DNA from: Strigamia acuminata
Taxonomy: Eukaryota > Arthropoda > Chilopoda > Geophilomorpha > Linotaeniidae
Direction of reading: 5' to 3'
Assembly: GCA_949358305.1 (NCBI GenBank)
Contig: OX442314.1
Span: 2,297,087-2,361,086 of the forward strand
Length of the DNA: 64,000 bases
A program made the position numbers and the translations under genes. Below are positions 8,986 to 20,549 of this stretch, in pieces. The number at the start of each line of letters is the position of its first letter. The stretch's first letter is position 1. A model generated the notes under the pieces. That model saw only the letters and a list, made by a program, of their open reading frames with translations. It did no database searches and was not told the DNA's origin.

Positions 8986-10716
8986 ATGGTGAGAAATTTC
9001 GAGTTAAAGAACAAAGCATTCCGAGCGGCCATGATGGTCACAGAAACACTCCTGACCACGATCACCACTGCGCTGAATGGGAGAGCTGCAATTCCGCAAG
9101 CCACAATTGAATTATGGCTGCAACAGCTCGAACAAAAGCAGAAACGAGTGCAACTAACGTTTGACGCCACACTGGATCAAGCAAGAAGCGACCAGGAGAT
9201 TGACGACACCGTGTTAGCACTCGACGCACTGGAGGACCGCTTGGCCGCATCAAAAGCCGATTTAGGCAGGTACACTCATGCGAATTACCCACCTAATTTA
9301 CCCCAAAATCCACGACCGAACGCGGACGCGCAACCGGCGGACATCGAGACGCTAGCGGCGGCTATTACCGCAGCAGTGACGGCAGCAACACCACGCGCAA
9401 CACCGACGAACGGTCAACCATTCATCAAACGTAAGCCACTTGAAATACCTAAGTTTGACGGACGTAAGCCAGAAGAATGGGGAGGGTTTTGGAAAACGTT
9501 TTCGATCCAAGTCGGCGACGACGAGCAACTGGGCGGAACAAATAAACTTTTATATTTAAGAAATTACCTGGTTGGAGAGGCGCTCGACGATATAAAAGCA
9601 CTCGAAATCACCGCAGGAAATTACACCGTCGCAATCGCACGTCTGCAGAAGAAATACGGCGATAAAATCGTACTCGAAAATAAATACCTGTCTAACCTCA
9701 TAAATTTGCCATCTGTTAGCAGCGAGCGAGATCGAATGGGTTTACAAAAACTCCACAGACACGTGGAAGTTAACATAGAAAATTTAGCCAACATTGACGT
9801 GCCTTTGGCAGAAATACAGCGGACCATTTTCCCCGTGCTGTCGTCGGCTGTTCCGCGCAGTATAATCATGGAATATGACAAAGACTGCGACGGAGAGAGG
9901 TTGATAGCAAGGTTGATGGACTGGTTGAGTGATCACATAGCTAAACATGCCAAATACGACATGCTAAAAACCCAATCGAAGCCAGAAACGTCTCACAACA
10001 AAACGTCGGACAACAATCCCCCCAACAAAGGACGATTTAGTCGAAAAGAAAAGGAACCTCGATCGGGATCGGCGTCGCAACTGTCAGTATTAATAATGAA
10101 ATGTCAATTTTGCGATTCCACAGAACACAATCGGAAAAGATGCCCGCTCACGATGGAGGAGAGACGAAAAAGACTGCAGAAAAAAGGGATTTGCATGAGA
10201 TGCTTGGGGAAAGTGCCCCACAAGACGGAAGAATGCAGAACTCGCATGAAATGCTACAACTGCGAGGGAACACATCACACCCACGTGTGCGACACACCAA
10301 AAGCTACAGAAGCCAGCGAGGGAATCACCCACACCAACGCAGTCGTCACCACCTGTCCACCCAAGTCCGAATTTTTGATGGTGCAGATGGTGAAGATGGC
10401 CGGACCAACGCACTCAACTTTGGGAGTGTGCTATATCGATGGGGGAGCCCAACGCACCTTCATACGCTCTGAGCTGACTAAAAAACTGAATTTGAGAATT
10501 TTAGGCACTGAAACGATAAATTTGGCCGTGTTTGGGCAAGAGCCCAGATCAGAAGTTCGCAACAGAGTCGAGTTAGTCCTCAGTCCCGCCAACTCGAAGT
10601 CGCCAGCAGTTACAATTGAAGCCATCGAAACTGTCCACGTCACGTCCACGCCCGAAGAACAGCCAAACAAGCAACTAAAAGCAGAATTACAGTACAACGA
10701 AGAAAAATCCCACTGA
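8986..10716 (+). CDS. BEL gag-protease polyprotein (576 aa)
   Basis: Structural and protease part of the element. The first 110 aa are helical and charged, followed by an alanine/proline linker and the capsid-like region (from IPKFDGRKPEEWGGFWKTF, about residue 154). A zinc-knuckle cluster starts at about residue 373 (CQFCDSTEHNRKRC) and includes CYNCEGTHHTHVC near 425. The aspartic protease motif is YIDGGAQRTFI with the catalytic Asp near 485; the usual Ser after Asp is Gly, which may lower activity. The ATG at 8986 is the first after the PBS, in context AAAATGG. The frame ends at 10716 at or next to the deletion that removed the RT core. Confidence 0.92.
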   Translation: MVRNFELKNKAFRAAMMVTETLLTTITTALNGRAAIPQATIELWLQQLEQKQKRVQLTFDATLDQARSDQEIDDTVLALDALEDRLAASKADLGRYTHANYPPNLPQNPRPNADAQPADIETLAAAITAAVTAATPRATPTNGQPFIKRKPLEIPKFDGRKPEEWGGFWKTFSIQVGDDEQLGGTNKLLYLRNYLVGEALDDIKALEITAGNYTVAIARLQKKYGDKIVLENKYLSNLINLPSVSSERDRMGLQKLHRHVEVNIENLANIDVPLAEIQRTIFPVLSSAVPRSIIMEYDKDCDGERLIARLMDWLSDHIAKHAKYDMLKTQSKPETSHNKTSDNNPPNKGRFSRKEKEPRSGSASQLSVLIMKCQFCDSTEHNRKRCPLTMEERRKRLQKKGICMRCLGKVPHKTEECRTRMKCYNCEGTHHTHVCDTPKATEASEGITHTNAVVTTCPPKSEFLMVQMVKMAGPTHSTLGVCYIDGGAQRTFIRSELTKKLNLRILGTETINLAVFGQEPRSEVRNRVELVLSPANSKSPAVTIEAIETVHVTSTPEEQPNKQLKAELQYNEEKSH

Positions 10717-13123
10717 CTCTCAGCTGATGTCAGATGAAGAGACCAAAGTGTTGGGAGTCAAGTGGAACCCAAACTCGGACGAATTGAGTCTGGCGGTCGA
10801 AGAAAATTGCCCATCTTGCAAGAAAACAACAAAAAGGGAAGTAATAAAAATAACGTCTCAAATATTCGACCCTTTAGGATTTGCCACGCCATTCACGGTG
10901 ACTGCACGAATGTTCTTCCAATCCCTGTGGCTCAAGAACCTGCCATGGGACGACGAATTAGGCAGCGAATTGCTCACTGACTGGAAAAAATGGACCAACC
11001 AAATTCCCACGTTAAGACACATTCAAGTTCCACGATGGTTAGGATTGGACGAATTTGACTAGTGTGAAGTGCACATATTTTGCGACGCGAGTCCAAAGGC
11101 ATACGGGGCGGTGGCCTATATACAGAACAGTACTGGTGATTTGATTGAAACGAATTTTATAATTTCAAAGTGTCGTGTAGCTCCTGTCAAACCACTAACT
11201 CTACCAAAACTCGAACTCATGGGAGCATTGATTGCTGTGCGCCTCTCCGACCAAATTAAGGAGTTGGTGACGCCAGGTGAAATGTTTTTTTGGACAGATT
11301 CGCAAATATGCCTCCACTGGATTGGAAACACGTCCAAACGACCACCAACCTTCGTACATAATCGAGTTTTGGAGATAAGGGAGAAGTCAAGGATTGAAGA
11401 GTGGAAACACGTGCCTGGAATTAAAAATCCAGCTGACCGCCTAACGAGGGGAATAGACGCAGAAGCAATGATTTCCGACTGACTTTGGTGGCAAGGGCCA
11501 GATTGGCTGCGTGGAAGCCGCCAGATTTGGCCAAAGGTGCTGCCAGATACAGTCGAGGAGCGAGACGATGAGGAAACTGCAGAAATTCACGTCGAGGCGG
11601 TGCAGACAACAACAATTAATATTTTTCCGTTTGACAGGTTTGGATCGCTGTCAAAGGCAATCCGAACACTGGCATGGGTTTTCAGGTTTGCAGACAATGC
11701 TGGGAAACGACAAACAGATGCCAGCCAACGCAATCGAGGTCCATTGAGGGCAGCCGAGCTGAAACGTGCGAAACTCAGCTTAATTGGAATCGCACAAACA
11801 GAAGTTTATGGCCGAGAAATCGAAAGGATGAAAGATGGCAAGCCAGTTCATGGAGAATCGAAGCTGCGAGACCTGAATCCACGACTAAACGAAATGGGAC
11901 TGATTGAGCTGCGGAATAGACTGCATGAATCGCGAGACTTGCCCACCACAACACAACCTTTGATTTTGCCCCCTAAACACAAACTGACTGAACTAATTTT
12001 GCAATTCTCACATTTACAGGTCCTCCATTGCGGACTGACATCCACGCTATCCAAATTTCGGGAAAACTACTGGACTCCATCCGCAAGGAGGACCTTGAAG
12101 ACCATGTTGGATCGTTGCGTCGTCTGCAAAAGGATCAACGGACGATTGATGCGGGAAGTGCCAGGCGCCCTCCAAGCCGACAGGACGTCAAAAACCCAAC
12201 CTTTTGTGGTCACCGGAGTCGACTTCGCGAGACCAATAATAGTGAAGGGACGGAAAACTAAAGCGTACGTAACTGTATTTACATGTGCAACGATTCGAGC
12301 CGTCCACTTGGAATTGGTGCCCTCGCTAGCAACAACAGACTTTTTGGGGGCGTTCGAGCGTTTTATTGGTCGCCGAGGGCTCCCGAAGATGATGTATAGC
12401 GACAACGGGACTACATTCCACCGCGCCCACAAAGAACTCGCCTCACTCTTAAACCACACGAAGGACGAGACGTTTCGAAATTACTTGGCGCAAAAGGGCA
12501 TCGATTGGAAGTTCATTGTCGAAAACGGACCGTGGTGGGGCGGGTTCTGGGAGAGGATGGTGCAAACGGTCAAGAGATGTTTAAGGAAGGCTATCGGCTC
12601 GGCGCACTTGAACTTCTATCAACTCGGAACTTTTCTCGTGCAAACCGAAGCAGTCATAAATCGCAGACCGATCACCTACGTGTATGACAACCCAAATGAA
12701 ATTGAGCCACTTACGCCCGCGCACTTTTTGACCGGCGTGATGTTGACTCACCTACCTGACTCGGGAGCAACAGACAGCATCGAACCGACTCAGAAGGAGT
12801 TTGTTCGACAATGGCGCTACCAGCAACGCGTATTACTCTCGTTCTGGAATCGTTGGTCTCGGGAGTATTTGACAGATTTAAAAATTCAAACGGGCAAACC
12901 AGGCGTGCAAGAACTCCAGTTGAACGACATCGTCATAATCGAAGAGCCATTTAAACCACGCCTAAAATGGAAAATGGGTCGAGTGGTCGAAGTTAAGCGA
13001 GGTCGGGATAACAAAATCAGATCGTGTGAAATGGTGCTCGCCAGTGGAGAAAAGATGCGTCGACCGATACAACGTCTTGTGCGTTTGGAAGTGGAGCCAG
13101 TCAACCCCCGCCCGGCAGTGTGA
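10717..13123 (+). pseudogene. BEL pol remnant: RT C-terminus, RNase H, integrase
   Basis: Frame 2 continues from about 10700 to 13123 with two nonsense codons, TAG at 11060-11062 and TGA at 11480-11482. It starts at the end of the RT (KVLGVKWN, then FDPLGFATPFTV), goes into RNase H (HIFCDASPKAYGAVAYIQ, 11072 on) and the integrase: zinc-binding H...CVVC (12015-12130), catalytic GVDFARP, YSDNGTTF and the Glu of WWGGFWERMV. The RT palm with YxDD is absent, so at least a kilobase was deleted between protease and RT C-terminus, in a different frame from gag. Stop TGA lies in the first bases of the 3' LTR. Confidence 0.92.
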
Positions 13124-13652
13124 AAATCGGATGATTTTACGAGTAAATTGTTGTCCTTTATTAATAATTATGTTTAGTTTTATTATTCGATTTGTATTGT
13201 TGATTTTATATTTCCAATTTTACTTGTGAATTTTAATATTGAATTTGAGATTTGCCAATTTATTATAATGTGTTTTTATTTCAATTTAGATGTATTGACT
13301 TGTTCTCTTATCATTGGAATGTTAAGCTTACTAATCTGTTTAAGAATGTTCTATTTCTCAGAAATTGTAAGCGCTCGCCATTGGTCTGCCGAGCGCGTCA
13401 TTAGCATACCTCCACCTCGTGATTACTTGTGATTGGTTCTTCGAACTCGTCATTTACATCACCTGTTTCCTTTTTGTTTGAAATAAAATTAGTGTACTTT
13501 TTCAACTAAAACTGTGTGGTCGTGCTTCTTTTATACTCCAACGCCATCTTGGACTTCAACGCGATTTTCAACTGTTACATCTACTTGTAGTCAAGGACTT
13601 TAGAAATTAATTGGTAAATTTGAAATATCTTTTATTTACTTCAAGTTTAACA
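13119..13652 (+). repeat. BEL 3' LTR
   Basis: 534 bp, over 99 percent identical to 8393-8927. It follows CCCCCGCCCGGCAG rather than a classical polypurine tract. The pol frame ends just inside it. Confidence 0.97.
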
Positions 13653-13657
13653 GGTAG

Positions 13658-14090
13658 GAATCAGATAGTTAATAACACTTATTCCCACCAGAGCGCAGAG
13701 CGGCACTTGTGGGAACAAGTGAGGAATTAAAATTTCCAAGCGATCAATTTTAGACAAACTGTTGGGGAGCCAATTGAGAAATTCGTCGATAAAAATCTTT
13801 GAGCAACAAGTGCAAGTTATCCATATCTTGGGCCTTGCATATCTCGTCGTAGAAAAACGAATAAATCTTTCATGCTGGTATTTATGTTGAAAAATTAATA
13901 AAAATTAAAAATAATTCTTGAAAATTAAACATTTAAAAAAAATTGTAAGTTAATCGAAAGTTTGAAATAAGTCGAAAAAAATTGAATCAAGTCGAAAAGA
14001 TTTTAAAATGAGTCGAAATAGTTTTAAAAAAAATTCAAAACAATTTTTTTAAAAATAAAATAATCGATCAATTACCATTTGAGACTATCG
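13658..14090. other. Right flank of BEL, duplicate of 46706-47195
   Basis: GGAATCAGATAGTTAATAAC and GAGCGCAGAGCGGCACT, then AGCAACAAGTGCAAGTTA, all recur in the same order at 46706-46860. The remainder is A/T-rich with GTCGAAA words. No gene seen. Confidence 0.8.
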
Positions 14091-14104
14091 ATTGTATCGG
14101 TTGT

Positions 14105-14345
14105 TCCTCGAGTATCATCTGCTGCTGTTGCTAATCTGCGCGTCCTGTTTCGCCATCATGGACGCCTTCTCCTGCAACCGAAACAACTCCTCATCCTTGC
14201 GCTGTTTCTCCTCCATCATCTGCTGCTGCGCCATCAACTGCTGTTCAATCTGGCGCTGTTCGTCCTCTTGCTTCCTGCTGCAACTGCAACAACTTCTCCT
14301 TCTCCGTTTTCTGCTGCTCAAACAACATCTGCTGCTGCAAAACCT
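14105..14345 (-). pseudogene. Gln/Glu-rich coiled-coil exon fragment, copy 1
   Basis: Minus-strand frame 14387-14115 contains KQEDEQRQIEQQLMAQQQMM followed by EEKQRKDEELFRLQEKAS, a continuous coiled-coil heptad pattern. Just upstream on the minus strand a different frame has EQQKTEKEKLLQLQQ, so one frameshift separates two parts of the same coil. The second copy is split by copia (47205-47241 and 51823-52030). The parent protein is not identified. The + strand positions 14150-14156 (CTGTTTC) mark the empty site of the copia insertion. Confidence 0.5.
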
Positions 14346-14394
14346 ACAAACACAAACAAAAATCAATACAAAGTCGTAAAAAATCAAATCAAAA

Positions 14395-14867
14395 CCAACT
14401 CAAAATCACTACAAATCACTGAAAATCACCAAACATCAACTCAATATCACCAAAAATCACCAGGCTGAAGTTGGCACCACATTCACATTCCCCCAAACTG
14501 CAGATAGAACAAATCCCAATTTTTTTTTTACCACGGATTTCAATAGCTTTTACACAAAAAGATAGAGGACTTTCTCTTAAACAAACTGTGAACAGCACAA
14601 GTCTCTACTCCTCTTAGTTTTCGTGCAGCAAGCATTTGAATATGGCACAAAAAAGACTTGTACTAAATTTCCCAATCTGGTGCCACAACTTCAAACCCCA
14701 ATATCTCAACAACCTGACCACGGATTTTTTTATTTAAAAAACCAAACGATATAGAAGACCTTCACTACAAACGCTGAAAGGCACAATACTCTACTCGTCT
14801 TAGTTTTTGAGTGGCAGACTTAAACATTGGGGAGCCTGCCGGGAAGCCTGCTTGGTGACAAAAGCAT
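14395..14867. other. A/C-rich simple region, no gene
   Basis: 14395-14465 has degenerate AACTCAAAATCACC repeats like those of 52075-52350. 14466-14860 shows two loosely similar 170-bp stretches (both containing ACCACGGATTT and a TATAGA-GGAC word) and no coding signal. Confidence 0.5.
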
Positions 14868-15745
14868 TTTTTTTTGGGCTTTCACATCAATAAAGATGGA
14901 GTAATGCCTATATGCTCGAAGGTAGGTGCCCTAACCAAGATAGCGCCGCCAAAAGACGTGAAAGAATTACGAACCTTTTTAGGTATTATTAATCTTTATT
15001 GGGGTATTTGTGAAACATTTGACTGAGATGGCAGGGCCACTTTATGAGTTGGAGTTGGAGCTGTTTTGGCACACTACGACGACCATGGAAATGAGCAACT
15101 AATAGCATATCATATGCATCCAGATCTCTGTGTTCGGCCAAACAAAACTATTCCCACTTGGACAAGTGTGAAAACCGAGGGTTTTACGCATACATCCTTT
15201 TAATTTGTTTAATTTGTCATTTTATTACCGTTCAATTCTTTCAAGTTCATTTTTAACATTTTGTTATTTTGTATTTTCTGGTGTTTGTTACTTGCATTTA
15301 TTTCCCTTTTAAACTCCACCTATATGTTGAAACTTTAGTTTGAGCAATAATCCCTACTTTCTCACCCTAAAAACTCCACATCTTAAACTTCCACTTGACC
15401 TTTCTTGGAATAAACTAATTGAGGTCAGGTAATTCTCGCTCACCAATCAGAGAGCGCCACATACCCTTTCCCCCCTTTATATTCTAGTCTTGAAATAAAT
15501 TACCAGTGTGTGTTCTTTTTTACAACTCAAGAGAAGGTCTCCTTTATTATATTTCCCACATCTACACTTTTCAAACCAAGGATTTTAAAATAATTTATGA
15601 GTGTGATTTCACAACAAGAAAGCCCTAGCAATGATTTTTGCGGTCAAGAAATTCAATGTTTATCTGCAGGGAAGATATTTCATCATACTGATTACAAGCC
15701 GCTATTGGGTATTTTTGGTAAAAACCGACCAATTCCATTATGAAA
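14868..15745 (+). pseudogene. Ty3/Gypsy pol fragment (RT end and RNase H), interrupted
   Basis: 14868-15020 encodes FLGFHINKDGVMP then ALTKIAPPKDVKELRTFLGI, the RT thumb/connection typical of Gypsy. 15060-15166 gives AVLAHYDDHGNEQLIAY, the first part of RNase H, with frameshifts. After the solo LTR, 15614-15745 continues KKALAMIFAVKKFNVYLQG and TDYKPLLGIFGKN, the conserved RNase H segment. Several frameshifts and the LTR insertion make it dead. Confidence 0.85.
15167..15613 (+). mobile_element. Solo LTR of a BEL-type element
   Basis: 447 bp from TGTGAAAACCGAGGG to GATTTCACA, bounded by a 5-bp duplication ACAAG (15162-15166 and 15614-15618). Its start (TGTGAAAA..GATTTTACG-like) and the downstream words ATCTACA..TCAAGGA(C/T)TTTA resemble the complete BEL LTR at 8393, so it is a related subfamily. 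AATAAA near 15495 and CCAATCAG at 15442 fit U3/R features. It arose by LTR-LTR recombination inside the Gypsy RNase H. Confidence 0.88.
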
Positions 15746-16560
15746 ACTTTGGTTAAGACAGGAAACCCACCTACACTCTTTTTAAATTAGTGTGTAAATT
15801 GGGGTGTTTTTTCAAAAAACTCTATTTAACCTTGTCCAAGATTTAACATGGAGCATAAAACACATTCTTGTTTGTTTACCTTAACGAACACATTTGGTCT
15901 CTGATATTAGTCGCCGGTTTGATTTTTTTTAGATTTCGATTTCGGTAATGTAAACAAATTTTTTTAAAAATTTAAGAAATTAAGAAAGAACCGCCAAGAT
16001 GAGGTGGGATACGGTGCGCAAGAGGGCAGACTAATAATTTTTCCTCTCATTTGAGTACCGATCAAGACGAGGTGCACCAGATTTTGCGTATTTCTAATCG
16101 CGTTTGTAGTTGGTTTTCATTATTCCAAGAATTATTTTACATTATACAATGCAAATTTAAAGGCAACAGCAATTGCTCCAAACATTGCTCCAAGCATTGC
16201 ACATCAAGACTATCAATCAAATTCAATCAGTGAATGCAAGTGGAAAAGTGGTTAAAGTGGAATACCGGTAGTGAATATTGACCAACATTAACACCCATTA
16301 GCTGACAGAAAGATAAGACCATCAGGATTTCTTCCAATAAACACCTAAACACCAGGTAGATAATTTAGTAAAAAATGTAGCCCAAAACACCAGAATTGTA
16401 ATCAAGTAGCCTTGACTCCAGACATTGTGATCGATTACCAACATTGTCAAAGGTGATGCTTTGACACAGAACTACTTTTCCACCTAGTAGAACACAGTAC
16501 ACAGTTAGGCGTAAACCGGCTGAAATAGATAAAAGTTATGTTGGTTTTGAGTATAGTAAT
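15746..16560. other. No supported gene
   Basis: A/T-rich sequence with short open stretches only. Nothing recognisable on either strand. Confidence 0.5.
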
Positions 16561-16567
16561 TGTCCTA

Positions 16568-16830
16568 GACAGCAAACTGGAACAAAAGGAAATCGCTTGG
16601 AGTGTTCAGAAAAAAGAAAATCAAGAACGAAACAACAAACTGGAGCAAAAGGAAACCGCTCGGAGTGTTCAGAAGAAAGAAATCGATCGACAACCCAACA
16701 ACAAACTGGAGCAAAGAGAAAATGTGCAGAGTTTTTAGAAGAAGGAAATTGATCGACAATCCAACAACAAACTGGAGCAAAGAGAAAATGTGCAGAGTTT
16801 TCAGAAGAAAGAAAATCAAAGAAACTGAAA
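16568..16830 (+). repeat. About 63-bp minisatellite, coding-phase compatible
   Basis: Four units of AACTGGAGCAAA...GTTCAGAAGAAAG at 16575, 16635, 16700 and 16765. The first three read in frame as NKLEQKE..SVQKKE. The unit is not an exact multiple of three throughout, so continuous coding is lost. Probably a minisatellite rather than a gene. Confidence 0.8.
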
Positions 16831-16839
16831 GCAGATGGT

Positions 16840-18180
16840 AACAGCGAAATGGCTAATCTAAAACCAAAGAGATGCCAGAAAATTTCGCTTTTGCATTATA
16901 CTTTGGCTTATTCAATTATATGTGTATAAGTTATTTGGGGGGCAAATAATTTACCCCCCTTCTAAACCTTATGTTTAGAAAGTCTCATAAAACGGTTCTG
17001 TCCGTCAGTCCGTCCGTCCATCTGTCCGCATCAACTCCTCTAAAACAAAAGCAGCTAGAGCCAAACGGGCAACTGCAATGAACTCAGCATACCTTCAATA
17101 GGTGCCTAAGGAATTTTTGTATTTCTCCGACCTCCAGTTTAATAAAAAAAAAAACTGGTTTTAGACTTTTACAAGCTGGTACCGGAAATGACATTTTTTT
17201 TAGACTTCTAAAGCTGAGTAAATAAAAATTTTAAGGGACAGACGGACAGATGTACTTCTATACAGAAGAGTGTAGAAGGGGTGTAGAAGTCTAAGATGTA
17301 ATGTTTCCATGCACTACAGATATTTACTTGTTTACAGAATAAAAATATATTTTTTGGATTTATTTCTGCTAATACTGTATTGCAGTTACAGTTCTGCTTC
17401 GTCTTTATGGCACAAAATAATGCCAAGAGATGGAATACAATAAAGCTAAAGGATTACATTTCGAATTGAATAGTAATTAGCAAAAAGCAACTGTCACCTT
17501 GTTCATAACCTAGTGACGATTTCATCGCTTTTTAGTCAAACGATTTTATTGCTTTTTAGTCTAACGATTTTATCACTTTTTAGTCCACTCACTTGTCAGC
17601 TCTGTGTGGCACCACAAGTTTTAGGGACAGTTAACACCAACCTGAGGGTCAAACATTTTGATCAGGTCACCAGGTTAAACTTAAAAGAAGGATTTACATT
17701 CACTGGAAGAAAAGTGAACACTCTTGTTAGAATCGTCTTCGTTTTTGCTTTTCACCAACTTAGTTCCTCGTTCGTCTTTTTCATTTACATTCATCCTTCC
17801 CCATTTACGTTTGCCATTCTATTTCTATTTCAATTTCAATTTCAATTGAAACCCAAATGAAATTCTCCGCCCGTGTCGACATCCACAGGATCCCGACTCG
17901 CGACCCACGCACTCCCGTATTCGCCCATCTTTGAAATAGACAAGATCCGCGATACTGAACTGCGCATGCGCGATACAGTTTGCGCTCTCTGTTGGCGTAA
18001 AAAGCAACCTGCCCCATACCTTCGTCGTTGTTGTTTGTTAGAAAAGATGAAGAAAATAATGATTTAGATAAACAATTTCTAAATAAATTGTAGAAAATGT
18101 CATAAAAATTCACTACTACCGGTATATGAAAATTAAAAGTTAAGAATTATTATAATTTAATAAAAAAATTCAATTAACAT
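16840..18180. other. No supported gene; short repeats
   Basis: 16938-16965 is a G6/C6 hairpin (GGGGGGCAAATAATTTACCC). 17003-17030 is a CCGTCCGTCC-type repeat answered by GACAGACGGACAG at 17237. 17820-17850 is a (TTTCAA)n run. The plus ORF 17513-17860 has hydrophobic stretches but no known domain. Confidence 0.4.
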
Positions 18181-18211
18181 ATTTATTTTTAAAATTTCAG
18201 AGAAATTTTCA

Positions 18212-18830
18212 ATGGATCTGGAAAATAAAAACACTATTTCAATTTTAACAAGCAAAAATCTTGTACAAGTTGAAGAGATAAAGTGAGAAGACTTTGTTTT
18301 ACGAAGGTTTTGTTTTACACAATTAAAAATATTTATCTTTACAGATCTTTAAAAGCGAATCTAAAGAGGAACTTCAAGGATATAGCAACTTCAAGGATAT
18401 AGCAAACTTACGGCTCCAAAACAAGTGTTTGTTAGAACAGATCAAGTTCTTGGAAGAGGAGATGATAAAACTGAAAGAAGACAGTACTTTAACAGATGAA
18501 AAGATGGATGTAGAATACGTAGAAATGCGCGAAAGCATTACAAATTTTGCGTCTGAAACTGTGACTAATTCTGCGAAAAAGACTCAGCCTCGATCTCAGA
18601 AACGTTGGGGAAAACGTGAAGAATTGAATCTTTATGCTGGCGTCAGGTTATTTGGAGATAAAAAATGGACATTGATTTTGACTAAATTCAAGTTCAACGA
18701 TCGTGAATCGTATGAAATAAGTGGAGGAGATTAAAAGACAATTTTATGAAACTATCTCAAGTAAAAAACTTTATCTGCAAAGCCATAAGATTCATAAGAA
18801 ATAAGTATTTTCAATGATATTTTCAATAAT
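18212..18830 (+). pseudogene. SANT/Myb (TRF-like) coiled-coil protein, two exons, broken
   Basis: Exon 1 starts at ATG 18212 after a TTTCAG acceptor and ends at donor 18283. Exon 2 begins at 18345. The protein would have an N-terminal coiled coil (LLEQIKFLEEEMIKLKED) and a C-terminal SANT/Myb domain: KRWGKREELNLYAGVRLFG, WTLILTKFKFN, then KWRRLKDNF in the next frame. That order, with a KFxFN turn and a third helix KWRRLK, resembles telomere-repeat-binding-factor Mybs. Two lesions break it: a 17-bp tandem duplication (18370-18386 and 18387-18403) shifts the frame in exon 2, and about one base is missing near 18718-18721 before the third helix. Confidence 0.65.
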
Positions 18831-18879
18831 TATCAGTTGTTTGTATAATTTGCATTGCTGGGGGTTTATACTCGTTTAG

Positions 18880-20540
18880 CTTAGGGCAAGTTTCAGCAAG
18901 AAGTAGTTGGAAAAGATGGCCTGAATAAGATCACCAGATGCACATGGCAAATGCACACTTCAAGACCCACCTATAAGGTATCTCAAATCAGTAGAACCAA
19001 GCAGTCATATCACAGACATCAAAATTGCATAAATTAGTAAATGCTACATCCATACAGTAAATGGAGTGCGGACAAAAGACAACAAATAAGGTGTATTTGG
19101 AAAGGTACATTCAGATTCAGATAAAGAATTTGCAATGGAGAATTTAAAGGAGAAATCAAAACTAAGCACACTCATCAATCAGCATCATGCTAAGTTTTAG
19201 ATATGTTGATGATGTACTATTTTCATTTTGAGCAAGGATTGACTTCTGGCCATCATTTCCAAAACTACCGAAATAGAGTTAGCAGCGAGGAACCAACAGC
19301 AGCAGTTTGTGCACATACAAGTACAACCTGAAGAAGTGATTTACATCTAATTTGGTTCATGCGAATTAATTGTACGAATTTCCAGATTGAAATATCTAAA
19401 AATCCGTCAAGAAAAATAGGGGCAAATTCAGGGCTTTCCTGCGTGAAAGCTCAAACGTAAGAATATTTTTTATTAAAATAAATGAGCAGTGTTGTATCTC
19501 GTTGGGGTGACGAAACGGTCTCATTTGTTTGATTTTTCTTATTTAGTTTGGACCGAGTGTGAGTATTGTAAAGTACGTGCAGAGGGAGCAAATTAATGAA
19601 ACGCAAATAATATACTTAAGACAAGCACAGAATTAAGCGTAACTTAAAATAAAAAGCATGCCTTCTAATTACGTGCAATTCCATTCATAGAGTTTCAAAA
19701 AGACAAGGCTGCCGAGCGCGGGATGCAGAAAAAAGAGCCTGGATTAATTAAAGAACTGACAATTAAAGAACTTGAAACCGAAGCGAGCACAGCCTATGGC
19801 CACTGCCCAAACCAAGGCAGTCTGGATTATCAAGATAGCCAGCCAAACCAAAACAATCATCGAAGAAAGATTCTCTAAGATTTAGAAATGTGGCCTTTTG
19901 TATAAACGCACAACAGACCAGGAGGTCTTTTAGGGATTTCCTTTCCACTCATTTGTCAGCTGTACTTGTGCAGTATGTTGCACCACAAGTTAATTCTAGG
20001 GGCAGAAACCCAACGTGTACCATCATCAGATTCATCACCATCATTCTTTAGTTTTTTTTTCACGACATTTACTATTTGTTATTTGTTAAATCAATGTTCC
20101 AATGCACCAATCTATCAATTAATTTATAGGATGCCATATGGAAAAAACTCCAATCTCTAATAGGCCAAGCCTACATACCACGTGGCGCTTTTAAGAATAG
20201 TTGAATATGTGAAAATGTTTTTAACAACGTGCAAATGTTTAAAGATGAGTTCTCCCTCCCATTTCGGGAACCGTGCGATCGAAACTTTGCAGAGACCGAC
20301 GAAGAAGACCAATCTGAACAAGAGGAACTACGGTAGGAGATTTAGTACAAAATTTGTTACCGGTAGAGAGTTATCAATGCACTAGCCAGTTTTAGGCCAG
20401 AATGGGGTGGGGGAGCGATCAAAGAAGTCAACATTTAGGGGACACTTTTTGAAGGGAGAGTGAGTGACCAAATGCGTGTCCAAATGTGACCTATTTTTGG
20501 CTGTTTTTGGTTCTGTAAATCTCATAGTTTTGTTACAATA
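18880..20540. pseudogene. Decayed block C, partner of 45550-45830
   Basis: A conserved frame at 19092-19199 (FGKVHSDSDKEFAMENLKEK) matches 45612-45705 (FGMVHSDKEFAMENLKEESK), both ending soon after STLINQHHA. This suggests an old coding exon. 19310 onward has NQQQQF versus YQQQL at 45823. No intact gene remains. Confidence 0.4.
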
Positions 20541-20549
20541 AATTCAAGT

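Larger units (their letters stand above)
8393..13652 (+). mobile_element. BEL/Pao LTR retrotransposon, RT-deleted
   Basis: A 5260-bp element: LTRs of 535 and 534 bp starting TGTG and ending AACA, a tRNA-Phe primer site, gag-protease ORF and a pol with RNase H and integrase. The 5-bp target duplication GGTAG flanks it (8388-8392 and 13653-13657). The LTRs differ by two substitutions and one indel, so the insertion is recent. Pol lacks the RT core and has two in-frame stops, so it cannot be autonomous. The empty target site is preserved in the duplicate locus at 46700-46710. Confidence 0.97.

Noticed and set aside
19200-19245. YVDDVLFSF, a reverse-transcriptase-like catalytic motif (also YVDDLLFSF near 45716)
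   Set aside because: It lies in a different frame from the conserved DKEFAMENLKEK reading, is preceded by stops and lacks any other RT motif in the neighbourhood; likely fortuitous.
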